A stretch of 64,000 nucleotides of DNA from Paenarthrobacter ureafaciens. GTDB taxonomy: Bacteria > Actinomycetota > Actinomycetes > Actinomycetales > Micrococcaceae. How positions within the stretch are numbered: the stretch's first letter is position 1; every line of letters begins with the position of its first letter. The position numbers and the translations under genes were made by a program. The notes below the pieces were generated by a model that saw only the letters and a program-made list of their open reading frames with translations, was not told the DNA's origin and searched no databases. Shown in pieces: positions 37,207-45,043 of the stretch. The stretch spans positions 434,001-498,000 of the forward strand of contig NZ_SBHM01000007.1 in the NCBI RefSeq assembly GCF_004028095.1, read 5' to 3'.

Positions 37207-39035
37207 GTGCCACGACTTTTGGAACGGCCAACGAGGACAACACCCTTCTCTCCAAAGCTGACAGCAAAACCGTACGACGGCGGTCCCTCGCTTTGCTTGC
37301 CTCCCTGATACGTCCGGTCCGGCTGCGTTTTTGGTTGACGATCGTGATGGTGGTGGTTTCGCAGCTCACCCGCGTTGCGGGGCCGGCACTCATCGCTTTT
37401 GGCATCGACCACGCACTCCCCGCGTTGCAGTCCGGCGACAACGGTCCGCTGGTTCTGGTGGGCGTTCTGTATATCGCCGCGGCTGTGGCAACTGCCGGAA
37501 TGACGGCGTTGTACGTCACCTCCACGGCACGCTTGAGCCAGGCGATGCTGTTGGATCTCCGGGTCCGGGTGTTCCGCCACACTCAGCGGCTGAGCCTCGA
37601 ATTCCACGAGAAATACACTTCCGGGCGCATCATCGCCAGGCAGACCTCGGACCTGGAGGCTCTCCGCGAGCTCCTGGACTCGGGCGTCAGCTCACTGGCA
37701 TCCGGCCTGCTGTTCATGATCTTCACCGCGGTCACCATCTTCGCTTTGGACTGGCGAAGCGGACTGATCGTCCTGGCTGCAGGGGTGCCCATGTTCTTCC
37801 TGGCCCGCTGGTACCAAATTCGTTCCCAGATCGCCTTCCGGGAATCCCGCGTCGTGTCGGCACGGCTGATCGTCCACTTCGTGGAGACCATGACCGGCAT
37901 CCGTGCGGTCAAGGCTTTCCGCAAGGAGCGGGAGAACGCCGAACAGTACGGCGAGGTGGCCGAGGACTACCGCAAGGTCACGGTCCGGTCGATCTTCCTG
38001 AACGGTGTCCTGCAGCCCGGCCTGGTGCTGATCGGTAACGTCTGCGTGGCTGTAGTTCTGTTGTTCGGAGGCTTCCGGGTTCTCAGCGGGGATCTGGCGG
38101 TGGGTGTCCTGCTGGCCCTCATCCTGTCCACTAAGCGCTTCTTCCAACCCGTGGACCAGATGGCCATGTTCTACAACTCCTTCCAAAGTGCGCAGGCTGC
38201 CCTGGAAAAGGTGTCCGGGTTGCTCGAGGAAGTTCCCACCGTTCGTCCGCCCAAGAACCCGGTGGCGTTGAAGCAGCCGCGCGGCGAGATCGACTTCAAC
38301 GGCGTGGAGTTCGGCTACAACGACGGCAGCATTGTGGTTCCACGGCTTGACCTGCACATTCCTGCCGGACAGACCGTGGCGCTGGTGGGGCAGACGGGCG
38401 CCGGCAAGTCAACGCTGGCCAAGCTCATAGCGCGTTTCTATGACGTCTCTTCCGGGTCCATCACGCTGGACGGCGTCGATCTGCGCGATCTGTCCACCAC
38501 CGATCTTCGGCGGGCAGTGGTCATGGTCACCCAGGAAGCTTTCCTCTTCAGTGGCTCGGTGGCGGACAACATTGCCCTGGGACGCCCGGAAGCGTCCCGC
38601 GCCGAGATTGAAGCAGCGGCACGGGCAGTGGGAGCCCACGAGTTCATCATGGGCCTGCCTGACGGCTACGACACCGATGTGAACAAGCGGGGCGGACGCG
38701 TATCCTCCGGGCAGCGCCAGCTCATAGGCTTCGCCCGGGCCTTCCTCGCGGCGCCGGCAGTCCTGATCCTGGATGAGGCAACCTCCTCCCTGGATATCCC
38801 TTCCGAGCGGATGGTCCAGCAGGGATTGGCCAACCTGCTGGAAGGAGTATCCGGGGGCAGCGCGGGACGGACTGCGATCATCATTGCCCACCGTCTTTCC
38901 ACCGTGGAGACTGCGGACCGTGTGCTGGTGGTCCACGACGGACGGATCGTTGAGGACGGGACACCCGCGGAATTGATCTCCGGCGGCGGCAGGTTCGCCC
39001 GCCTGCACGGGGCTTGGCGGGATTCCCTGGTCTAG
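37203..39035 (+). CDS. ABC exporter subunit B (consensus catalytic site)
   Basis: A 610-residue partner of the preceding protein. Helices lie at about residues 30-320. Walker A is GQTGAGKST, the signature is [14 protein letters not shown], Walker B is [12 protein letters not shown] with the normal catalytic Glu, and the H-loop is IIAHRLST. In the heterodimer, this Walker A/B pairs with the LSGGQ signature of subunit A to give one fully active site, while the other site combines subunit A Walker B and the SSGQ signature. The start GTG lies within the upstream stop. The gene is followed by tRNA-Pro. Confidence 0.9.
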   Translation: MSATTFGTANEDNTLLSKADSKTVRRRSLALLASLIRPVRLRFWLTIVMVVVSQLTRVAGPALIAFGIDHALPALQSGDNGPLVLVGVLYIAAAVATAGMTALYVTSTARLSQAMLLDLRVRVFRHTQRLSLEFHEKYTSGRIIARQTSDLEALRELLDSGVSSLASGLLFMIFTAVTIFALDWRSGLIVLAAGVPMFFLARWYQIRSQIAFRESRVVSARLIVHFVETMTGIRAVKAFRKERENAEQYGEVAEDYRKVTVRSIFLNGVLQPGLVLIGNVCVAVVLLFGGFRVLSGDLAVGVLLALILSTKRFFQPVDQMAMFYNSFQSAQAALEKVSGLLEEVPTVRPPKNPVALKQPRGEIDFNGVEFGYNDGSIVVPRLDLHIPAGQTVALVGQTGAGKSTLAKLIARFYDVSSGSITLDGVDLRDLSTTDLRRAVVMVTQEAFLFSGSVADNIALGRPEASRAEIEAAARAVGAHEFIMGLPDGYDTDVNKRGGRVSSGQRQLIGFARAFLAAPAVLILDEATSSLDIPSERMVQQGLANLLEGVSGGSAGRTAIIIAHRLSTVETADRVLVVHDGRIVEDGTPAELISGGGRFARLHGAWRDSLV

Positions 39036-39143
39036 CGTCAAGGGGTGGGGCTCACGGTGTTGTTGTGACGAGCAACACCGCTCCCCCGATTTCGCATCCC
39101 GCACCGAGTCAGCTATTCTTTAACAGTTGCTTTCGCAGCGGAT

Positions 39144-39220
<77 letters not shown>

Positions 39221-39231
39221 AACACGAAAAT

Positions 39232-39257
39232 GGCGTCGAGAAATCGGCGCCTTTTTT
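39232..39257 (+). terminator. Rho-independent terminator of tRNA-Pro
   Basis: GGCGTCGA-GAAA-TCGGCGCC forms an 8-bp stem with one G-T pair and a four-base loop, followed by TTTTTT. It starts 11 nt after the tRNA 3' end. Confidence 0.88.
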
Positions 39258-39360
39258 GTTTTAAGTTGAGCCCGGGACCCGAGCCCGGGACCTTGGGCCG
39301 GGGCCTTGTCTCAAGGCACGAGACTCACGGTTGCGCCGCCGGGCTGTCCACGCATAAAAC

Positions 39361-39400
39361 GCAAAAAGAAACCCCGGAGCTGCTCGTGATGCTCCGGGGT
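39361..39400 (-). terminator. Rho-independent terminator of the peptide-precursor gene
   Basis: On the minus strand ACCCCGGAGC pairs perfectly with GCTCCGGGGT around a 10-nt loop, followed by TTCTTTTTGC. It begins 17 nt after the peptide stop codon, making the peptide gene a separate transcription unit. Confidence 0.88.
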
Positions 39401-39417
39401 TCCAGTCGAGTGATTGA

Positions 39418-39642
39418 TTACATCGGATCCGGCCAGTTGCCGATGGACGAGGTGGTGTACGTCGTCTCCGTTGTCTTGGTGGGTGCCGCTACGCTTGCGC
39501 GCATCGGATCAGGCCAGTTGCCAATGGCACTGAGCGAAGTGTCGGATTCAACGGTCGAAGCCGCGGAGACGACTGCGGGAGCCGCAACCGTGAACGCAAG
39601 CGCGCCTGCCAGTGCCACCGAGGCGGCGAGTTTCTTGAACAT
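39418..39642 (-). CDS. Secreted peptide precursor with two IGNWPDPM repeats (candidate pheromone)
   Basis: A 74-residue protein. Residues 1-27 are a clear Sec signal peptide (MFKKLAASVALAGALAF, then a V-S-A cleavage site before A28). The mature part is short and contains SAIGNWPDPM at 38-47 and SSIGNWPDPM at 65-74, the second ending at the stop codon. The DNA of the two copies (39421-39446 and 39502-39527) matches at 24 of 26 bases. GGGGA lies 5 nt before ATG 39642; an upstream in-frame TTG is less likely. The gene has its own promoter and terminator and faces a divergent Xre/TPR-like regulator. C-terminal pheromone copies behind a signal peptide are typical of Phr, PapR and NprX-type precursors. 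The function is inferred; no known family is recognised. Confidence 0.8.
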   Translation of the reverse strand: MFKKLAASVALAGALAFTVAAPAVVSAASTVESDTSLSAIGNWPDPMRASVAAPTKTTETTYTTSSIGNWPDPM

Positions 39643-39692
39643 ATTGTTCCCCAATGCGAGTCGGATTCGTTACGGAAATTGCGCGGTCCCTG

Positions 39693-39732
39693 TTGACATA
39701 CATTGTAAAATGTTTTCCACAGACACTGTCAA
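39693..39732. promoter_or_regulatory. Divergent promoter and dyad operator of the peptide/regulator pair
   Basis: The dyad ACATT-GTAA-AATGT (39700-39713) covers two overlapping -10 boxes: TACAAT on the minus strand (39702-39707) for the peptide gene and TAAAAT on the plus strand (39706-39711) for the regulator. The minus -35 TTGACA is at 39727-39732 (spacer 19). An outer inverted pair TTGACA (39693-39698) / TGTCAA (39727-39732) flanks the dyad. This AT-rich island stands out from the GC-rich surroundings. Confidence 0.6.
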
Positions 39733-39766
39733 GGTTTGGGTCGAAAGACACCGGAGGGAGGAACCC

Positions 39767-41035
39767 GTGGGAAACGGATTCGGCGAGAAACTACGTGCCG
39801 AACGGCTGGAACGCGGTCTGACCCAGGCCGAGCTGGGTAAGAACCTGTACTCCCCGAGCTACATCTCCCTGCTTGAAACCGGACGGCGCGAGCCCACCCA
39901 AGAGGTCATCGAGGAACTCGCCCGGCGCTTGGAATTGGCACCTAAGGCCTTGGAGGCCTGGAGCCAGCCCGTTTCAGTCAGTGACGCCGAGTACGTCCTG
40001 GCCGGTCTTTACGCCCGGCAGGCCTGGGACCTCCGCGACTACCAATTAGCCGCCAGTCATGCAGCAACGGCAGCGCAGATCGCCCTGGAAGCCAAGAACA
40101 ACAGCGCTTGGTGGAACATGACCTACATGCAGGCCGAGTGCGTCATGAAGCAGGGCCTGCTGAAGGAATGCCAGCAGATTGTCGAACACCTGCTGGAACA
40201 CCCTATGGCCACCGAGTCCGCAGGCTTGGGAGTGCGCGCCTGGCAGATGCTTGCTGCTGTGTGCCACGGTCAAGGCCAACTAGCCACCGCCGTCGAGCAT
40301 GCCAAGAAGGCAGTTGAACTCTCCAGTCAGCTGCCCAAGGGATCCACGCTGATCATCGGCGCCCACCGGGCGTTGATCGGTGCAATGGCTGAGAGCGGAA
40401 AACTGGATGAGGCGTGGGAGTACTGCCTTGCGATGATCGAGCACATGGATGAGCACTCCATGTCCCAGCTCGCCGGCGAGGTGGCCTGGGTGGTGGGCAA
40501 CGTCGCCTTCATGCGCCACGATTACGCAGAGGGCATCAAGCACCACGAACGGGCCGCCAAGCTCCTCTCCCCCGCCAACGACATCGAACTGTGGGCGCGC
40601 TTCAACAAGGCCTCCGCCGCAGTCCGGCTGTCCTCCGGAATCGTTGAGCCGGAGACGTTGTCCGCCATCGAGCGGGCCGAGTTGGCCCTGTCCATTGTGG
40701 GCGGCAACAAGACCGACCAGCTCGAAGTCGCTTTCATCCGTGCGCGCTGGCTGTACCTGACCGGTGATATTCCTGCCGCCGTCGACAAACTGCGGGAGAT
40801 TTACGAGGACCGCAAGGTCCTGGCCCGGCACACTGCCGGCGAAGTCTCACTTCTGCTCGGCAAGTCGTTGAAGGCTGCGGGCGAAACCGCCGAGGCGCTT
40901 CACTTCCTGGAGGAAGCACAGCACGACTTCAGCGCGGCGGGTGCCTCAGACCGTGTCCAGCAGGCCATGGACGCGGTCCTGGAAATCCGCTTGGCCGAAC
41001 GCCGCGCCGCCGCAACACACCCGGAAGCCGTTTAA
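39767..41035 (+). CDS. Xre-type HTH regulator with TPR-like repeats (candidate peptide receptor)
   Basis: A 422-residue protein. The N-terminal HTH covers residues 4-57 (FGEKLRAERLERGLTQAELG, SPSYISLLETGRREPT). The rest is helical with TPR-like helix pairs, for example YQLAASHAATAAQIALEAK, GQLATAVEHAKKAVELSS, DYAEGIKHHERAAKLL and GETAEALHFLEEAQHDF. This HTH plus TPR plan is that of RRNPP quorum-sensing receptors (PlcR, NprR, Rgg-like). GTG 39767 is chosen because GGAGGGAGG lies 5 nt upstream; a longer frame exists but runs across the promoter. It is divergent from the secreted peptide gene 124 bp away, which is its likely signal source. The ligand and targets are inferred. Confidence 0.85.
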   Translation: MGNGFGEKLRAERLERGLTQAELGKNLYSPSYISLLETGRREPTQEVIEELARRLELAPKALEAWSQPVSVSDAEYVLAGLYARQAWDLRDYQLAASHAATAAQIALEAKNNSAWWNMTYMQAECVMKQGLLKECQQIVEHLLEHPMATESAGLGVRAWQMLAAVCHGQGQLATAVEHAKKAVELSSQLPKGSTLIIGAHRALIGAMAESGKLDEAWEYCLAMIEHMDEHSMSQLAGEVAWVVGNVAFMRHDYAEGIKHHERAAKLLSPANDIELWARFNKASAAVRLSSGIVEPETLSAIERAELALSIVGGNKTDQLEVAFIRARWLYLTGDIPAAVDKLREIYEDRKVLARHTAGEVSLLLGKSLKAAGETAEALHFLEEAQHDFSAAGASDRVQQAMDAVLEIRLAERRAAATHPEAV

Positions 41036-41038
41036 GCG

Positions 41039-41102
41039 CCAACTGACTGGCAGTAGGGGTTGCTCTGAGCGCTCAGAACAACCCCTACTGCCAGTCAGTT
41101 GG
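41039..41102. terminator. 64-bp near-perfect palindrome between convergent genes
   Basis: Two 32-nt arms (41039-41070 and 41071-41102) are reverse complements except for one pair, with no loop. The arm begins CCAACTGACTGGCAGTAGGG. It starts 3 nt after the regulator stop and ends 7 nt before the purC stop, so it can end transcription from both sides. It lacks flanking T-tracts. Confidence 0.8.
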
Positions 41103-41109
41103 GCAGGCG

Positions 41110-42048
41110 TTACGCGAAGGTGCGGCCAGTCAGTTTCTCGTACGCTTCGACGTAGCGGGCGCGGGTGCGCTCCACAACCTCGGCAGGCAGTGCCGGCGGA
41201 GGGGTGTCCGAGGACTTGTCCCACCCGGATTCCGCGGAGGTCAGCCAGTCGCGGACGTACTGCTTGTCGTAGGACGGCTGCGACTTACCCGGTTCGTACG
41301 TGGACGCATCCCAGAAGCGGGACGAGTCCGGCGTCAGGACCTCGTCTCCCAGGGTGATCACGCCCGTGTTCGCATCGACACCGAACTCCACTTTGGTGTC
41401 GGCCAGGATGATGCCCCGTTCCCGGGCGATCTCCTCGGCGCGGGTGTAGATCTTCAGGGTGAGCTCGCTCAAGCGTGCAGCGATGTCGTCGCCAACCATG
41501 GCCACAACGTCGTCGTACGTGATGTTCTCGTCATGCTCGCCCACCTCGGCCTTGGCCGACGGCGTGAACAGCGCTTTCTTCAGGCGGGACCCGTCAACCA
41601 GGCCCTCGGGCAGCGGAATGTCGCACACCGTGCCCGATTCCTTGTACTCGGCCAGCCCGGAACCGGTCAGGTACCCGCGGGCGATGCACTCCACAGGGAA
41701 CATGTCCAGCTTCTTGCAGATCATGGCCCGGCCCTCAACCTCCGCCGGAACACCGCCTTCAACGGTGGAAGCAAGCACATGGTGCTCAACACCCAGCTGA
41801 TCGAACCACCACAGGCTCAACTGCGTCAGCACGCGGCCCTTGTCCGGGATCTCGCTGCTGAGCACATGGTCGTAGGCGCTAATCCGGTCGCTGGCCACCA
41901 CCAGGACGCACTCCTGCCCGAACTTCTCGTTAATGGACTCATCGGCGGGAACGTAGAGGTCGCGGACCTTGCCGGAGTACACGTGCGTCCAGCCGGGAAG
42001 CTGCAAAGCCTCCGTCTCAAGGCCGCCGGTGGGAAGGGAATCAGTCAT
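41110..42048 (-). CDS. purC: SAICAR synthetase
   Basis: A 312-residue phosphoribosylaminoimidazole-succinocarboxamide synthase, step 7 of IMP synthesis. It has the nucleotide-binding N-terminus (HVYSGKVRDLYVP), VVASDRISAYDHVL, CIARGYLTGSGLAEYKESG and LADTKVEFG with catalytic acidic residues. The length and plan match the longer actinobacterial/eukaryotic-like form. It lies 3 nt downstream of purD in a two-gene operon and ends at the long palindrome. Confidence 0.96.
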   Translation of the reverse strand: MTDSLPTGGLETEALQLPGWTHVYSGKVRDLYVPADESINEKFGQECVLVVASDRISAYDHVLSSEIPDKGRVLTQLSLWWFDQLGVEHHVLASTVEGGVPAEVEGRAMICKKLDMFPVECIARGYLTGSGLAEYKESGTVCDIPLPEGLVDGSRLKKALFTPSAKAEVGEHDENITYDDVVAMVGDDIAARLSELTLKIYTRAEEIARERGIILADTKVEFGVDANTGVITLGDEVLTPDSSRFWDASTYEPGKSQPSYDKQYVRDWLTSAESGWDKSSDTPPPALPAEVVERTRARYVEAYEKLTGRTFA

Positions 42049-42051
42049 GGC

Positions 42052-43362
42052 TCAGGCCTGCACTTTCGGGATGCTTCCGGTGGCGCCGTACGGTACGTGG
42101 ATTTCCCCGCGGGCGGCCTTGCCTGCAATATCCGTACGGAACTGTGCGCCTTCGAGCTGAATCAGCTCCACGCCGTCGTACGCTTTTTCGCGCGCGTCCA
42201 CCAGGTCGGAACCGAGCGCAACAACGGCCAGGACGCGGCCGCCGGCCGAGACCACCTTGCCGTCGTCGTCCAGCTTGGTGCCGGCGTGGATGACGTGGAC
42301 GCCGTCCAGCTCGTCAACCTTCTTGAGGCCGCGGATGCGGTCGCCCGTGCGGGGCGTGTCCGGGTAGTTCTCGGCGGCCACGACGACGGCGACCGCCGTG
42401 TCCTTGGACCAGCGCAGCTCTTCTGCCGTGTCCAGTTCGCCCTTGGCAGCTGCCAGCAGCAGCGCACCGAGCGGCGTCTTGAGGCGGGCAAGGACGGCCT
42501 GGGTCTCCGGATCGCCGAAGCGGACGTTGAACTCGATGACGCGGGTGCCGCGGGAGGTCAACGCGAGGCCGCAGTACAGGACCCCGATGAAAGGCGTGCC
42601 ACGGCGGGCCATCTCGTCCACGGTGGGTTGGGCGACGCGGTCGATGACTTCCTGGACGAGGCCTTCCGGTGCCCACTCCAGCGGGGTGTAGGCACCCATG
42701 CCGCCGGTGTTGGGGCCTTCGTCGTTGTCGAAGATGCGCTTGAAGTCCTGCGCCGGGGACAACGGGACGGTGTTGCGGCCGTCGCAAAGAACAAACAGGG
42801 ATACCTCGGGGCCGTCGAGGAACTCCTCGATCACCACGGTTCCGCCGGCGTCGAAGCAGGCCTGCGCGTGGGCCAGGGCTTCGTCGCGGTCACGGGTGAC
42901 AACAACGCCCTTGCCGGCAGCCAGTCCGTCGTCCTTCACAACGTAGGGAGCACCGAAGGTGTCCAGCGCGTCGGCGGCTTCTTCGGCGTTCTCGGCAACC
43001 CGGGCCATGGCGGTCGGCACGCCGGCCTCGGCCATGATCTGCTTCGCAAAAGCCTTGGATGCCTCAAGCTGGGCGGCTTCCTTGCCAGGACCGAAAACGG
43101 GAATGCCTGCCTCACGGACGGCGTCGGAAACACCGGCAGCGAGGGGAGCTTCCGGACCAACCACTACCAGGTCCACGCCGAGCTTGGTGGCAAGGGCGGA
43201 CACGGCTTCCGGGCTGTTCCCGTCGATCGCGTGGGTGGGAACCAGTTTGCTGATGCCTGCGTTTCCGGGCGCCGCGTGGACCTCGGAGACGTTGGGATCT
43301 TCAAGCAGGGAGCGGACAATGGCGTGTTCGCGGCCGCCTGGGCCAATGACGAGTACCTTCAC
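42052..43362 (-). CDS. purD: Phosphoribosylamine-glycine ligase (GAR synthetase)
   Basis: A 436-residue ATP-grasp enzyme, step 2 of purine synthesis. It begins MKVLVIGPGGREHAIVRSL when read from GTG 43362; a TTG four codons earlier is in frame but the family normally starts here. Motifs include VVVGPEAPLAAGVSDA, the ATP-grasp loop GLAAGKGVVV, GPEVSLFVLCDG and NVRFGDPETQA. TACCCT lies 8 nt before the start, so the leader is very short. It is cotranscribed with purC. Confidence 0.95.
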   Translation of the reverse strand: MKVLVIGPGGREHAIVRSLLEDPNVSEVHAAPGNAGISKLVPTHAIDGNSPEAVSALATKLGVDLVVVGPEAPLAAGVSDAVREAGIPVFGPGKEAAQLEASKAFAKQIMAEAGVPTAMARVAENAEEAADALDTFGAPYVVKDDGLAAGKGVVVTRDRDEALAHAQACFDAGGTVVIEEFLDGPEVSLFVLCDGRNTVPLSPAQDFKRIFDNDEGPNTGGMGAYTPLEWAPEGLVQEVIDRVAQPTVDEMARRGTPFIGVLYCGLALTSRGTRVIEFNVRFGDPETQAVLARLKTPLGALLLAAAKGELDTAEELRWSKDTAVAVVVAAENYPDTPRTGDRIRGLKKVDELDGVHVIHAGTKLDDDGKVVSAGGRVLAVVALGSDLVDAREKAYDGVELIQLEGAQFRTDIAGKAARGEIHVPYGATGSIPKVQA

Positions 43363-43509
43363 AGTCTTCAAGGGTACTTTGTGAAGGCGTGCGAGTCCTA
43401 AGGTGTGTCAGCCCCCTGGGCAAGGATGACCGGCAAGGATGACCCTGCGTGCATGACCCGGCAGGTTGGACCCGGCAGGGATGACCCGCTCCCGGCGTCC
43501 CGCGCCGCC

Positions 43510-43515
43510 TAGACT
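43510..43515 (+). promoter_or_regulatory. -10 box for a leaderless transcript (asparaginase)
   Basis: TAGACT matches TANNNT and is followed by exactly 6 nt and ATG 43522. The same spacing is seen at 1171, 31973 (7 nt) and 53476. Confidence 0.45.
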
Positions 43516-43521
43516 GGGCAC

Positions 43522-44538
43522 ATGCCACTGAGTTCCCATGAAACGTTCACCGTTGAGTCCGCCGTCGAACTTGCAGTGATCGAACGCAGCGGCTTCATCG
43601 AGTCCCGGCACATCGGTTCCGCGGTGGTCCTGTCCGGAGACGGGAATGTGGTTACGAGCCTCGGCGACATCGACGCCCCCGTCATGGCCCGCTCAACCCT
43701 CAAGCCGTTCCAGGCCCTCGCCGCCATGCAGTCCGGCGTCCCGCTCCGCGGTGCACAGGTGGCCCTCGCCTGCGCCAGCCACAACGGCTCCCTCGATCAC
43801 ATGGACGTGGTTGAAGGCATGCTGAAAGCGGCCGGGCTGAAGGAAGACCAGCTCCAGTGCCCCGCAGCCTGGCCCCAGGACGAGACCGCAAGGAACTGGC
43901 TGGTCCGGACCGAGCGGGGCCAGTCGAAGCTCGCCTTCAACTGCTCGGGCAAGCACGCAGCTTTCCTCTGGGCGTGCGTGGAAAACGGCTGGGACCTCCG
44001 CAGCTACCTCGAGCCGAACCACCCCCTGCAGCAGCAAGTGCGCGCCGTGATCGAGGAGTACGCCGACCAGCGGATTGCGCATCTGGGCATCGACGGCTGC
44101 GGCGCACCCGTTGCGGCGATCTCCTTGACCGGCTTGGCCCGGGCCTACTCGCGCTTGGCCCAATCGCCCGGGAACCCGGCTTCGAATGCCCGGGCCGCCA
44201 CCATCGCCACGTCCATGCTGGACTACCCGTGGGCCGTGCAAGGCCGGGGCGAAGCGAATACCACCGTCATGGAAGAGCTGGGAGTCCTGGCCAAGATCGG
44301 CGCGGAAGGCGTGCTGGTCCTCGCCACGGACACCGGCGCGACCGTGGCCGTCAAAGTGCTGGACGGGAACCTTCGGGCCACGTCGCTGGTAGGCCTGACG
44401 CTCCTTGCCGTGAGCGGCGCCGTGGACATCCCGGCGGTCTCCAACGTGCTGGAGCGCGTGGTGGAACCCGTCCTCGGCGGCGGACGGCAAGTAGGCAGGA
44501 TCCGGCTGGGCAATGCCGTGTCCGCGTTGCTCGACTAA
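43522..44538 (+). CDS. Asparaginase (Rhizobium type II-like, PF06089)
   Basis: A 338-residue cytoplasmic protein of the thermolabile asparaginase family unrelated to E. coli AnsB. Conserved stretches are RSTLKPFQALAAMQ, LACASHNGSLDH, NCSGKHAAFLWAC and IDGCGAPV. TAGACT sits 6 nt before ATG and no ribosome site is visible, so the mRNA is probably leaderless. A broken sterol-carrier gene follows after 28 nt and was probably part of the same transcript. Confidence 0.88.
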   Translation: MPLSSHETFTVESAVELAVIERSGFIESRHIGSAVVLSGDGNVVTSLGDIDAPVMARSTLKPFQALAAMQSGVPLRGAQVALACASHNGSLDHMDVVEGMLKAAGLKEDQLQCPAAWPQDETARNWLVRTERGQSKLAFNCSGKHAAFLWACVENGWDLRSYLEPNHPLQQQVRAVIEEYADQRIAHLGIDGCGAPVAAISLTGLARAYSRLAQSPGNPASNARAATIATSMLDYPWAVQGRGEANTTVMEELGVLAKIGAEGVLVLATDTGATVAVKVLDGNLRATSLVGLTLLAVSGAVDIPAVSNVLERVVEPVLGGGRQVGRIRLGNAVSALLD

Positions 44539-44566
44539 GACTGATACGCAGGTTTAGGAGAAGTTC

Positions 44567-44966
44567 ATGGCAGTTGCACGACGCCGCGTCGACATCAACG
44601 AGGGCCGCGCCGCGCTGGAAGCCTGGCAGTCCGCCGTCGGGCCCCGGGAAGGTTCCGGCGGCGACGGAGCCGGGACCCCGCCGTCGCGCTCCGTCATAGC
44701 GATGGCGGTCCGCTACTCGCTGGAGGAAGTCACCCGCACGCGCGCCGGGTAATTCGGTGGAGGTCCGTGTACCGCCGTTCGGCGTGACGCAGTGCGTGGA
44801 GGGTCCGCGGCACACGCGGGGCACTCCCCCGAACGTCATCGAGACCGACGGCGCCACCTGGCTTGAACTGGTGACCGGACGGACCACGTGGGGAGAGGCC
44901 GTTGCCGCCGGGCGTGTGGCAGCTTCCGGCCTGCGCGCGGACCTTTCAACACTCCTGCCGCTCTAG
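44567..44966 (+). pseudogene. Sterol-carrier-family protein gene split by a +1 frameshift
   Basis: Two consecutive frames together make one bacterial sterol-carrier-like protein of about 132 residues. The first part (MAVARRRVDINEGRAALEAW to EEVTRTRAG) stops at TAA 44750-44752. The second, in another frame, contains [20 protein letters not shown] and [20 protein letters not shown] up to TAG 44966. Removing the T at 44750 joins them as ...[15 protein letters not shown]..., as expected for the family. Either the gene is newly inactivated or the base is a sequencing error. Both halves keep normal codon use, so the break is recent. Confidence 0.8.
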
Positions 44967-44994
44967 GCACAAACCCGATAGCCGGCGGAAACAA

Positions 44995-45029
44995 GCGATG
45001 CCCCCAAGACCGGGTCTTGGGGGCATCGC
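44995..45029. terminator. Bidirectional terminator hairpin
   Basis: A perfect 16-bp stem GCGATGCCCCCAAGAC / GTCTTGGGGGCATCGC has a 3-nt loop. It lies between the sterol-carrier remnant and the convergent dctA gene. Confidence 0.85.
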
Positions 45030-45043
45030 GCGACTGTTTGGAG

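Noticed and set aside
39230..39766. N-terminal extension of the HTH regulator by up to 179 residues
   Set aside because: It would run through the tRNA terminator, antisense to the peptide gene and across the divergent promoter; GTG 39767 has a perfect ribosome site and the HTH begins four residues later.
41533..43401. A 622-codon plus-strand frame opposite purC and purD
   Set aside because: Antisense to two clear purine genes, with no recognisable domain.
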